NCBI RefSeq assembly: GCF_050908995.1
Contig: NC_135119.1
Coordinates: 20,551,001-20,615,000 of the forward strand
Direction: 5' to 3'
From: Andrena cerasifolii
Lineage: Eukaryota; Arthropoda; Insecta; Hymenoptera; Andrenidae
Length of the DNA: 64,000 nt
Shown here: positions 49,508 through 60,790 of the stretch, in pieces
Layout of the letters: the number at the start of each line of letters is the position of its first letter
Numbering within the stretch: the stretch's first letter is position 1
Notes under the pieces: model-generated
What the model saw: the letters and a program-made list of their open reading frames with translations, nothing else
What the model was told of the DNA's origin: nothing
Database searches by the model: none
Position numbers and translations under genes: made by a program

Positions 49508-49516
49508 CTATTTATA
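49508..49516 (-). promoter_or_regulatory. Candidate TATA box upstream of the 49.2-49.5 kb exon
   Basis: The minus strand reads TATAAATAG, a near-consensus TATA box, directly upstream of a GC-rich island with a downstream splice donor. A start near 49486 is expected from the usual 30-bp spacing. Confidence 0.4.
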
Positions 49517-49916
49517 CGATCGACTAGAAGCGGACGACCGTGGAGTCACTAGAAAAATATCCTGAAATAAACACCCTCCCGATTAATGATTTTGCTCTAA
49601 CGAGCACTGTTGTGAACCTCGGCCACGATCGACGAAACTTCTTTTCCCGATACTTTCGGCAACTTTCCCAAAACGGGCGAGGAAATCTTCTGTAGCGCCT
49701 CTTACTCCTTCAAAGGCCGTTTAAAAAAATAGATATTGTAGCAAGCCGCTGTCGTTTGCGGCAATTTGGGACCACCTTTTGAATTTGTAAAAATGAATTT
49801 TCCAATGGCAGTGCCAATGTAATTGTTTAGTGCAGCGTCCTCTTTGGATGCTTCTTCGGACTATTTAATTGTTAATCATGGCTTAAGAGCGTTTTTAATC
49901 CACACCAAATTCGATA

Positions 49917-51053
49917 AAGTTGCAGTTATCGAAGTTAACAAATTCGAGTTTTGTCTTGAACTAGTGTAAACTTAGCCTGTTAATTTCTTAGGTAATTATT
50001 ACTAAATTGCAGTTATCGAAATTAACAAATTCGAGTTTTGTCTTGAACTAATGTAAACTCAGCCTGTTAATTTCTCAGGTAATTATTACTAAATTGCAGT
50101 TATCGAAATTAACAAATTCGAGTTTTATCTTTAACTAATCTAGACTCAGCTTGTTAATTTCTCAGGTAATTATTACTAAATTGTAGTTATCGAAATTAAC
50201 AAATTCGAGTTTTGTCTTGAACTAATCTAGACTCAGCCTGTTAATTTCTTAAATAATTATTACTAAATTGCAGTTATCGAAATTAACAAATTCGAGTTTT
50301 GTCTTGAACTAATCTAGACTCAGCCTGTTAATTTCTCAGGTAATTATTACTAAATTGCAGTTATCGAAATTAACAAATTCGAGTTTTGTCTTGAACTAAT
50401 CTAAACTCAGCCTGCTAATTTATTAGGTAATTATTACTAAATTGCAGTTATCGAAATTAACAAATTCGAGTTTTGTCTTGAACTAATCTAAACTCAGCTT
50501 GTTAATTTCTCAGGTAATTATTACTAAATTGCAGTTATCGAAATTAACAAATTCGAATTTTATTTTGAACTAATCTAAACTCAGCCTGTTAATTTCTTAG
50601 GTAATTATTACTAAATTGCAGTTATCGAAATTAACAAATTCGAGTTTTGTCTTGAACTAATGTAAACTCAGCCTGTTAATTTCTCAGGTAATTATTACTA
50701 AATTGCAGTTATCGAAATTAACAAATTCGAGTTTCATCTTGAACTAATCTAGACTCAGCCTGTTAATTTCTCACGTAATTATTACTAAATTGCAGTTATC
50801 GAAATTAACAAATTCGAGTTTTATTTTGAACTAATGTAAACTCAGCCTGTTAATTTCTCAGGTAATTATTACTAAATTGCAGTTATCGAAATTAACAAAT
50901 TCGAGTTTTATTTTTAACTAATCTAGACTCAGCCTGTTAATTTCTCAGGTAATTATTACTAAATTGCAGTTATCGAAATTAACAAATTCGAGTTTTATCT
51001 TCAACTAATCTAGACTCAGCCTGTTAATTTCTCAGGTAATTATTACTAAATTA
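49917..51053. repeat. 87-bp minisatellite, about 13 copies
   Basis: The unit contains GCAGTTATCGAAATTAACAA, TTCGAGTTTTGTCTTGAACT and CTCAGCCTGTTAATTTCTCA. Spacing between matching points is exactly 87 bp (for example 50009 and 50096). Units differ by a few substitutions, with a TCTAGAC / GTAAAC variant at one position. No open frame runs through it. Confidence 0.95.
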
Positions 51054-54000
51054 GCAATGGATCTCTGTTGAATAGCAAGTAACAGCAGTGCTAAATTAAA
51101 CCTATTAGGAATTTTTAAATGACTCGTGCGTTTTAATAGATTTGACGAGCTTGGACAAACTGCAGATTATGGGTATTAATAAATTTAAGTTCGCAAGTTT
51201 GGGCAATTGTATGTTTGAGGATGTAAAAAGGAATTATTTCGCTATCGTTTACTCGCGGTCGAGATGTCATTGGAATACATTTGCGACGTATGCATACTTG
51301 AAAGGAACAAGTATTCCAGACATGCATTCGTTACTGTATGTAATGCAAAAACGTAACTACAACGCGAGCAAAATTTCATGACTTCGTCGCGGGATTGCCG
51401 ATGCTCTGTTAAAATCTTTCGACTAAGAAGAAATAAAATTGCTAGTAAGTGGTGTTTAAAAAAAAGAGCATTTATGATTAATGAAGCTTCTGGTTCCTTA
51501 ACTAAAAATAATATAATTTTTCGTTTCTATATGACGTTGTCACCATATAAAATACAGAATTTTTTTAAAAGACTCACAGAATTGAAACACTTTGCGAGAC
51601 AAAAAGTTTTTATGCAAGCTTAGGAAGATGTATCAAACGCATTTTAGATTTTCGTGATAAACCTAGAGAGCCAATTTAACAATATCCATTCACATTCGTT
51701 ACAATTTTATGGCGAAGTTAAACTTTGAAATTGTTGCTGAATTTACTTTCAACGAGTTTGCCCTTTGTGTATAAATATTCATCTCACAGTTGTCGTGGCT
51801 CACAATCTCAATTCCCTCTCGGCGAAACCGACTTTTCTCTCTTCTCCTTATGTTATCGAACAAGGAAAATTTTGTTTGCCACGGTAAGAAGTCGAAAACT
51901 GAGGCAACATCCATCCGTCTTTACTAAGGTTTCAGAAAGAGTTTTCCTCGCCGACTGGCTATTTCAATGTTTTCTCTCCGCTGCTCCATGAGCCACGAAA
52001 TCGTTCGGAGCCGCTAGTAAAAATATAATTTCCCGAGAAAATGTAGGTGGAACGTGCAAGTCTACATAATTACTTTGGAAATTCGACAGGAGCTTCTGTA
52101 ACTCGTGCGCGTTAACTAATAAACTTAAAAGGCGAAATATACAAACTTATAGACGGTCAAATTAAAATAATAAAATAAGTGGCGAATGCCAAGATTACAC
52201 AGACAAATAAAATATCCATCTTTAAAAATACTAACTTCAAACGCCAACATATTTCAATAAAACAAAGCCCTTCACCCCACAATTCCCTCATCTTCACAAA
52301 ACTACTCATCTTAGAACAAAAAAGAACCATACAAAGTCAAAAATCCTCCAAAAAAATAAAGCAACCAAGTCACACATAAAATCCTCCTCAAAACTAAAAA
52401 CCCCACGAAAACCGGAGCTCCCTTCGTCGAGTTAAAAAAACCAACACCTTATTTCTTCGACGCAGCTACACCGCAAGCCGCCCCCAAGAAAATTCGCAAT
52501 AAACATCAACTTAAATCTCGCCACAGAATCCGCGCGAAATCTTCACCGATCCTTTAAAGAATCGCACAAGCAACTTGCAAATCGTCTGAAACGATAAAGA
52601 GGGCCAGCGAACGAGCCTGGCTGTCCAGACACGTCGCTGGACCAGACAGCAATCGGAACGAATCCGTCGGAATTGAAAGGAAGATGATAATTACCGGTTG
52701 AGGGATGGTTGCCAGTGCGGTTCGACCAGAGCGATATCGACGATACCACTTCACTTGCGTCACACGTTATGGAAGAGCTGCGGGCCGGGAAGAACGCGCC
52801 GGTGCGCTCGCGCGCGCAAAACCGAATCCTCGGTAGCGGAAGGAAAAATGTCGGGCGCGCCTGAAAGGTGGTCAGGCGTAAAAGGGAGGCAACGTTATAG
52901 CAGCGCGTTACACATTTCGTGAAAGCGTCGAATCACGTGTCCTGCGGGACAGCGCCGTGTACGGAATAGTCGGGCCAGCCAGGATCTCCCCCTTTTTCCG
53001 TCTTATCCTGCTCATCCCCCGTGCCCTGCCGTGATCCATCCCTTCCCCCTGTTCGCCGCTCCGTCCGTCGGTCAAGCCGTCTGCAGGCGACGTCGAGAGT
53101 CGCGGGTGTGCCAGTGATTTCTTCGCCGCGCCACTTCCGGGGAACCACGGTACATCCGGCACCACGGTCCCGAGGAAACCGATGTCGCTCGTTGGAACTC
53201 GGTCGCGTACATGTGCACGCTCAGCGTTGCCTTTCTCGGCAGGGTTGTTTATACGGCGGGGATAGCGCAGGGATGATAACGCTAATAATTTTTCTTTTTT
53301 TTTTTGCAGGGGTGCGGGATCGTTATGGTTCATTATGCGAAGGAATTTTGTTACGGGGGAAGAAGAGATTGTTGGACTAGCGGCGTATTTTTCGGTGGAA
53401 CGGTACGCACCAGCAGATACGAAGGAGAGCTCGAACAGACTGGAAGCATAGGAGTCTGAATTTCAATAAATTACAAAGACACTCGTTACAACTCGAGTCT
53501 GTCCGGAAGTATATTTATCCTTCACACATCCACGTCTACTAAAGATCGCGTGTGACGTCCGATACCGTTCCGCAAGCAAGTGGGAGCATATTCTTGACGA
53601 AATATTTCGTTTTAAAACCTTTCAGGGGCATTGATGTGGTGATGTTGTTGTGAGATTAAGAGGGAAGTGACGCTCTGATGGCTCCAGTGGCTCTTGAAAT
53701 TTGTGGGATTTCCTTTGCGGGAATTTTTAGATTAACAGGGGCAGGGGAATATTTTCTCAAGCTCTGCAAAGAGATTTTTCTTTCGTTGCGTTTGGGGAAA
53801 CTTTATGCGAGGATATTATATCGTTGGGGTGGAGGATTAGTGATTGTTGGAGATTCTGGAATTCTATTGTCTGGGATAAAATATGGTCAACTCTGTTGGC
53901 AGTAATATTGAAGCTGTGATACAGAGGAATGAAAATATTATGATGCAGGTACTTGTGGAAATTTCGCCGCATACTTTACGAGGTAAATTAGGCTTGTAAT

Positions 54001-55250
54001 ACAAATGCATAATGTTAGGAATTGAACGATTTTGGAGATGTTTTAGAGCAATGTATTAGAAAATTTAATTTGAGAATGGAACTTTTGTCATATGAAAGTT
54101 TCTATGAATACAAGTTTGAAAGAATCTTGTGGCATCTGTCTCCGCCGTGCAATACCTACGACAGCTTTAGATCCGCAGTCGTAGTTGTGGCCTACATTAC
54201 GAGGGAAGAACGAGCGGATAATTAATCTTTGTGGGTTCTTCGTGCATATTTTCCAGAGCTATCGAAGGGAAACTCATTTTTACTATGAAAATTCATCGAC
54301 TATCTTCGTTACTTCTTAAATATACAAATACACCCTTAGTGTATCGTTGAAAAAGGAAATTATAACGCGTGATACTCGATGAAGGTAACTACTGTTGATT
54401 TAGATTTAACGATATAATTAAAAGGTGTCCAAAACATAAAGGCTCCACTATATTGAGTATCCCAAAAATTGAATGCATTTCACAATTAAAGAAGAAAAAC
54501 AAATGTTAGCTGTTCACTGTGGCGGTTTTATACTGCTTCATTCTGTACTTGCACAACAGTGTTCTATTTCTCATTCTTCCCTCCTGTTTTCGTGTCTTTG
54601 GATTTCTCATTTTCCCAAGCTTACGTTCAGCGCGGTTTCTTACCAATAAGATCCTCAGAGGACGCGTGTTGCAGCCGTCCGAGCAACTCGTGCGGCCTCG
54701 TCATTATTGGATACGGTTATAATTGTCCCGGTATACTTAATGAACGTTCAAGCAAATTACACGGCATCGAAATACTCCGTGGTATTGTGCTCTAAATTGA
54801 TATTAAGTCCAACGAGGGAGGGCTGCCGTTTCTGGATGAGCGTGTGCCATGTGGACGCTAAGGGAAACGCTCTACTTTCCGCGCAGCGTCTATAATTTAC
54901 GAAGTGGTTTCGGGAGGGCGATTGAAAAATTATGTTGTTCCCGTTGACCACAGAAGCGACACAGGAGGCATCTAATATTGATCTCTCGTAGTAAATGCTC
55001 CCACATATTTTCAAATAAGCTTCGCGAGCTCTAATGCCATTAGAATTTTACTTGACTCGTCCAATGAATATTCCAAAATAACAATCGACTAATTAAGTCG
55101 CTGAAACGGTGACGTAAAGAAAATTGATTTAAAATTAAAATCTGCTAAGTAAGCAATTACTAGTTAAACTATGGTATAAGCGTGGACTTCACTTTGATAG
55201 TTTAATGAATATTGGTCAAAGCAAAATTGACCGCGTTCTCGAATTCATTC
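51054..55250. other. Gene-poor region with a GC-rich island at 52.4-53.4 kb
   Basis: No recognisable coding gene. The island at about 52430-53400 is CpG-rich and ends at a strong plus-strand polypyrimidine tract with CAG (about 53287-53309), which looks like a splice acceptor, though no partner donor or family protein was found. The remainder is AT-rich. Confidence 0.4.
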
Positions 55251-55255
55251 TCCAA

Positions 55256-55259
55256 AGAC

Positions 55260-55308
<49 letters not shown>

Positions 55309-55505
55309 CGGGATAAAGTCCCATTAGTGGACAAGAGCAAAAACAGAGAAAAAGACAAAAAGAAAAAAGAAATAGCAACACACAGCGCATACAAAAAAGC
55401 ATACAATACTTAAAGTAGGTAAATGGTTCACACACTATAAACTCACACACAACGAGGCTACATAAGTTCACATAAGTTTATCAAAAGCCTTGTTAAAGGA
55501 ATAGG
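55256..55505 (-). mobile_element. 3' end of a non-LTR retrotransposon with ATT/AAT tail
   Basis: On the minus strand a sequence containing GTCCACTAATGGGACTTTAT and CCCGTATAT runs into about 15 AAT units (55258-55304). The layout (short UTR then a trinucleotide tail) repeats that of the fragment at 39150-39860. No reverse-transcriptase motif remains. Confidence 0.55.
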
Positions 55506-56735
55506 TTGATTCCGCGAAAAAATCAAGAGAATCGCCAAAAGCGTTTGCGGTATTACAGCTACGATTTATCGGGTCTGAGAAACCGTGATTCAACTTATAA
55601 ACCGATGGATAAAAGAATCGTCTCAACCGCAAAGATTGTTGCGTTCATAACGACCTTAACGAGTGCCATTAAGAAGGTCATTAAATCGAAAATTCTTAGC
55701 GATCGATTTAACGAAGCGGTGGGGGTGGCTTTGAAGAAATTGTATCGAGCAATCTTATGAATGCTTCTATCCATTAGCACGATACAGTTTCATTCATTAA
55801 GCTAAAATATTCCAAAGAATTTCTCCCTCCAAGTGCTGCTACTGCAAGCCTTATAAATCACAATTCAACTCGAAATGCTACCGGCGTACAAATTCCTTTC
55901 AAACTTTCCTCATCTACGCACAGCTTCGATAAGAATTAATAAAAAAAAATCAACATTTATTACATCAATTCCTACAACATTATTCACTCGACTACACAGA
56001 AATCTCCTCGCCTACGACTGCGACATGACTACTTTTCCGCGCAGAAAACAGCCCCTCGAGCCCAAAGAATTAATTTTCCAAGTCCCGCGCTTAGATCCTC
56101 GGGGTATCACGTTCATAATATTGTGCGCTTTGCCCCCAAAAAGGCTCCCCGCAAAGTCTCCCTATCCGTGGATCGGATGGGAAGAGGATCGCCTTCCTCG
56201 CCGAGGACACCCTCTCATCCCGCAGCGAGCCGATGAGGGGAGCACGTGTAGAAGCGCATGATTGCCGACGCGCGGATCATCGAGATATTTGCCAGGCATA
56301 TGTACGTGTCGCGACACGGGTAATACATTTACACGCACGAGGAACGATAACTGTTATCGTACCCTCGTCCCGACTCATCTCGGTAGTAGGTACTCTGCGA
56401 TACGAACCCATCAGCCGATCCACGTGACGCTGGGCGCGACGAGGGGTTCAGGGGATGCAGCAGGTGTTATAACGAGCCCACCTCCACACAACAGAAGCAC
56501 GTTCACGTTGAGCAGCGATTTTCCTGTGTGTGAACATACAAACAGAGCCGACTCGGGCGCACACTCCGGGATCAATCTCGAAGGGGGCCGTGCGCGGACA
56601 TGAATTTCGTGGATGCGCGACCAACACGCGACTTAGCGCGATCGAACCCGTTCCGGAGTTCGAGTAGGTTTCACCCTTAATTGGTGAACCCCTCGCGTCG
56701 CTCTTGCGATGTAAATAACGCCTCGGACGCGGCTA
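55506..56735. other. Intergenic with a GC-rich island at 56.0-56.7 kb
   Basis: The island has many CpG and short open frames on both strands, none with a recognisable family or a matched exon partner. It could be a promoter or conserved regulatory block; nothing more can be said. Confidence 0.35.
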
Positions 56736-57045
56736 CTTGAATTTTTATTTATTTATTTATTTACTTATTTATTTATTTATTTATTTACTTATTTATTTAT
56801 TTATTTACTTTTTTAAATAATTATTTACTTATTAAAATATTTATTTACTGTTTTAAATAATTATTTACTTATTAAAATATTTATTTACTTTTTTAAATAG
56901 TTATTTACTTATTTAAATAATTATTTACTTATTAAAATAATTATTTACTTATTTAAATAATTATTTACTTATTTAAATAATTATTTACTTATTTAAATAA
57001 TTATTTACTCATTTAAATAATTATTTACTTATTTAAATAATTATA
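56736..57045. repeat. TTATTTAC / TTATTTAAATAA simple repeat array
   Basis: A tetranucleotide-like TTTA run passes into about ten copies of a 20-22 bp unit, TTATTTACTTATTTAAATAA. On the minus strand it directly follows CCCCGTATAATT, so it may be the expanded tail of a LINE 3' end at about 57046-57260. Confidence 0.85.
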
Positions 57046-57290
57046 CGGGGAATACCCATGGTTCACAAGAGACAAAGCAGAGAAATTAACTAAAGAGTCT
57101 ATACAATAAAAAGCCAAGGATACACGGCTAACAAAGCCAACTACACTGAACTAAAAGATAAACAAGAACTTAGAACACAAATCTAAATACTAAATACTAA
57201 ATACCCCTATGTAAGTTAGTTACAGTCCTATAAAGAATCGTCCTTACCGAAGTCAAGGAGCATTGGAAGGAGTCTATGCCATTGAAATTC
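57046..57290 (-). mobile_element. Possible LINE 3' end next to the simple repeat
   Basis: The minus strand has ATGGGTATTCCCCGTATAAT immediately before the repeat tail, parallel to ACTTTATCCCGTATAT at the 55.3 kb element. A preceding short frame reads like the end of a LINE ORF but is too degraded to assign. Confidence 0.4.
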
Positions 57291-57299
57291 TGATTCGCA

Positions 57300-58530
57300 A
57301 TAATCATCCCCCTATTAATTTTATAATTTACAAAGTACGACGACAATTTCGATCGCACTGCTTGGACGCTTTTAGGCGAGGGACCTGCGAGGTACTATGC
57401 CTGTCTGGCAAGGGGAGTTAGGCAAGCTGAATATTCAGAAAATTGCGTAAAAGTAATTATCGGATTAAAGATTGGTGGTGGGGGTAACTTGAAAAGTAGA
57501 GATTTTTCGATAATTATTTTTACGCAGTTTTGTTGATATAAAAACAAGGTGCAAGTTTTATTGAAACTTCTTTTCGATATCGCTTACCCTTCTCGAGATA
57601 TTCCGCGACAAAGAAAAATTCCGAAGTATTTTCAAGGGGTGATTTGTCATCCCCCAAGACCGCAGTATGGCATCAACAAAAATAGGGTTGTCTTACGCAT
57701 GAACTACTCTACATGCGCACAAAGTTGCAGACTTTTCTGAATCTTTTTTAACCGCCTAACTTCCCCTGTGAGCATTTCTGAGGAGTGAAGAGTTCAAGAC
57801 ACGCTTCTATTTTGCGTTTACTTTTACTGTTTTAGTGAGGGTTGAAATGGGTGTAGTTTTAAGCAGGATGCGTTGAAATTGTTTGATAAATTGAAATACA
57901 CTGATGCTTGTAATAAATGAAATTAAAAAGCCCTTTGCTATTTTGCAATCTCAGTTTCTGCTTTTCAGATATAAACAATTAATATTCTGGAGTAGCTGAT
58001 TTCCGACGCGCGTTTTTTAAATCCCAAGTGACTGAATAACAAGTGTTGCAACACATTTTCAAAGCTTCAGGTCCAACTAAAACCCACATACTTTTACTTT
58101 TAACTTAATATGCACGCATGTAAAATTTTCCCACTGTTGACCATGACGAAGAAATGTTTGGTTTTATGTAATTTCACGTTAAAAACAATTTTGCTGATGT
58201 ACGAGTGAATTGTAACGTTTGCGCGCGATGCATTGTTCAAATCTCGACTTTAATATCAACGTGACAGTTGCAAGCGTTACAACTTGCGATCGAACTGTAA
58301 TTTAAACAGCGCGTCCCGAAGGTTACACGCTTCCTCAAATTTTAACTGCTCATATTTCAACGACGATGCCTCGGATTGCAAAATATTAACAGACTTTTCA
58401 ATTTCTTCGGATAAGAGGAGCTTCGGCCTGTCTCTCCAGAGTGAAACATTCTGTGTAATAAATAATCATGAATAATGATTGGAGTAGCGTTACACGCGAG
58501 TTTCGAGAATTTAATATTAAGCAAATTTGA
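57300..58530. other. AT-rich intergenic stretch
   Basis: No gene, repeat or regulatory pattern that I can support. Confidence 0.4.
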
Positions 58531-58680
58531 GGCATTGAGAACAAAAACGGACTGACCCACATTTTCTGCGAAATTGAGTTAGTAGCAACAATGTATTCCA
58601 ATAGGCTCTACTAATCATATAAAACAGGAAAAATCAATTTTATTTCAACAAGGGTTGGTCCGTTTTTGCTCTCAATGCTT
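58531..58680. mobile_element. MITE with GCATTGAGAACAAAAACGG ends
   Basis: The left end GGCATTGAGAACAAAAACGG and the right end CCGTTTTTGCTCTCAATGCT are inverted partners. The element is 150 bp. A half copy is at 44926-45045. Confidence 0.75.
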
Positions 58681-59885
58681 CATTCCAACTGCAATAATCT
58701 TACCCCTTTTGATATTACTAATAAAATACGTGACTCGTAGCAAACAAAAATCACTGCTCCAGTAACAGGAATTTCATTGCAATAATATATCCACTTTAAT
58801 TTTAACGAGCATAAGAGCATAGGTAACGAGAAACGAAGCTAAAACTCTATCATTTGGACGAAGATAAATAAATTAATAAAAGGGCGCACTTACCTCATAT
58901 CCCACCTCACTGTAAACCGTCCATCCAGTGACTAAGGTACCAAAGTACCTCACGGAATTACGCGAGCCCGAGGCACTAAAGTTACGAATTACATCGTGTA
59001 TTTGAACCCACCACACTTAAAACAAAACGTTCGTCTTACTGCATACAGAACTGTCTACATATTACTAACAAAAAGTCTTCATCAGAATTGCTCGAGCATA
59101 TACATCTATCCACGAAGAAGCTCGACAACACGTAGGTTCACGTGTATACACGAGGACCCTCGCACGGAATCATATTAGAGTAAGAGCAAAGTACGATTGC
59201 CGCGGATATCCCTTGAATCGGCGGCTACACGAAATCCTTCCGTTCCTTCCCTTCTCCGCCTCGAACTGTTCGTGTTCATGAACGATCGACGGGAGACCCA
59301 TAAGCCGCCGATCGCCCGCTGGACAATCGGACACGTTACTGGCCACAATACCAGACGCTACTGTCTACGTAGAAGGTCACTGTTTCCTGCTATTAGCCGG
59401 CAAACTCGATCAGAAAGTCAAGCGATGATGTACGCCGGTCATATAATAGGCCGATACACCAAGAACGACTACCAACGAGCCGGCGCGGACGTAAATCGCA
59501 AGGGAGCCCGCGAGCGGGCCCGCCGCCGGCAGGAGGCCTTTGCATTTGCATGCAGCGTAACGCGGCGCTGTAGAAAGTGAAATGGTAATCGCTTCGGTTA
59601 TTCTTGATCGCGGCACAGCCGACATCCGACGATCCGCGCACGACCACGTCAATCATTGAGAAGAATCCAGGCTGTATTCCGAGGCTCGCCCGTCGGTTCT
59701 GCATAATGAATTCTCCAACAACAGACGCCTCTGTGTACTGAAAGCGTGAACTTGGTAAATGAAGAGATCGAGATGTAATAGGAGCTCGATTTTCCGAGTT
59801 AGATAGGGGAGGGCAGGATGTGCGGGGGTTTCGGATAATCGAGATTCTACTGTAGCTCGCGCGCCTTAATTGTCTGTGGAATAAT
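58681..59885. other. Intergenic with a GC-rich island at 59.2-59.7 kb
   Basis: The island includes CCTTTGCATTTGCATGCAG, with two overlapping octamer-like TTTGCAT sites, and CpG-dense flanks. No coding frame is recognisable. The right end carries the 8-bp target duplication of the next element. Confidence 0.35.
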
Positions 59886-60120
59886 CAGTGGCGGATTCAA
59901 GGAAAAAGGCCCAGGTGGCAAACGTTCCGAGAGGCCCATTTTTCCGGGAAAATGAAGAGGCAGTTAGTTGATAAAAAACGGGTTAAGGGTAGTAGTACAG
60001 GAAAAAGTATAGTGTCTGGATAAAATCATAATTTTTTTTGAAGATGGGGCCCTGAGTGGGCCGCATGGGCAGGGACCCACGCGGCAATTGCTCATCGGCC
60101 GCCCGTTAAATCCGCCACTG
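59886..60120. mobile_element. hAT-like MITE with perfect 8-bp target duplication
   Basis: Ends CAGTGGCGGATT and AATCCGCCACTG are inverted partners, flanked by GGAATAAT on both sides (59878-59885 and 60121-60128). It is 235 bp with no coding capacity. An 8-bp duplication and CAGTGG ends fit the hAT superfamily. Confidence 0.9.
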
Positions 60121-60790
60121 GGAATAATCAATGGAAATGAATGAAAGTGTAAGATTAGCGTTTCTTAATTACTTCAAATTCTTTGTAATGATTTAAGCTG
60201 AATTAGTAATAGAGTAATATATGGAGGGATCAGAAACCAAGGAGTGCAAGTCCGTTAGCATTAAAATCGAGATTTACACTGTTAGTAATTCTGTGGTCAA
60301 TATAAGTTCCGCCATTTATTGTTTTATCAACTGAAAGTTTTAACAATAAATAAGTTTTTGAATTGCGTAACTCATTTTCAGGGAAAGTTGGACTTACACT
60401 GATTGGCTTCCGAATCCTCCGTATAATTGTAAAAGATGGTTATCTATTTTCTAAATTACTTTTATAATAATAGGTTATAAATAAAGTTTCAGTATAATTA
60501 ATTTTTCACGGTATGGAAAGTGAATATTTATTACTCAAGCTTAAGCAACGACATGCGGTATGGGTTTGGGGGTTCGAATGATATCACACCCCTAATTAAA
60601 AAGAAACTTATTTAATCGAATTACAATTGGAGTAACAATTATTCTATTTCGCGGCTGACAACGTACGCTATTGTAAATCTTCGCATTTGCACCATTTGTA
60701 ATCACTGATGTACCAACTTGCATACATACATGTAGGAACGTCTTCGTTATTCGATGTGAATTGCTTGCAGATGGCTACACAATTCTGGCT

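Noticed and set aside
52908..53380. Open frames of 119 and 141 codons on opposite strands
   Set aside because: Arginine/proline-rich translations on both strands reflect GC content; no family match and no partner exon.
60560..60600. GGGGGTTCGAATG resembling a tRNA T-arm
   Set aside because: No acceptor stem, anticodon arm or box A at the right distance.
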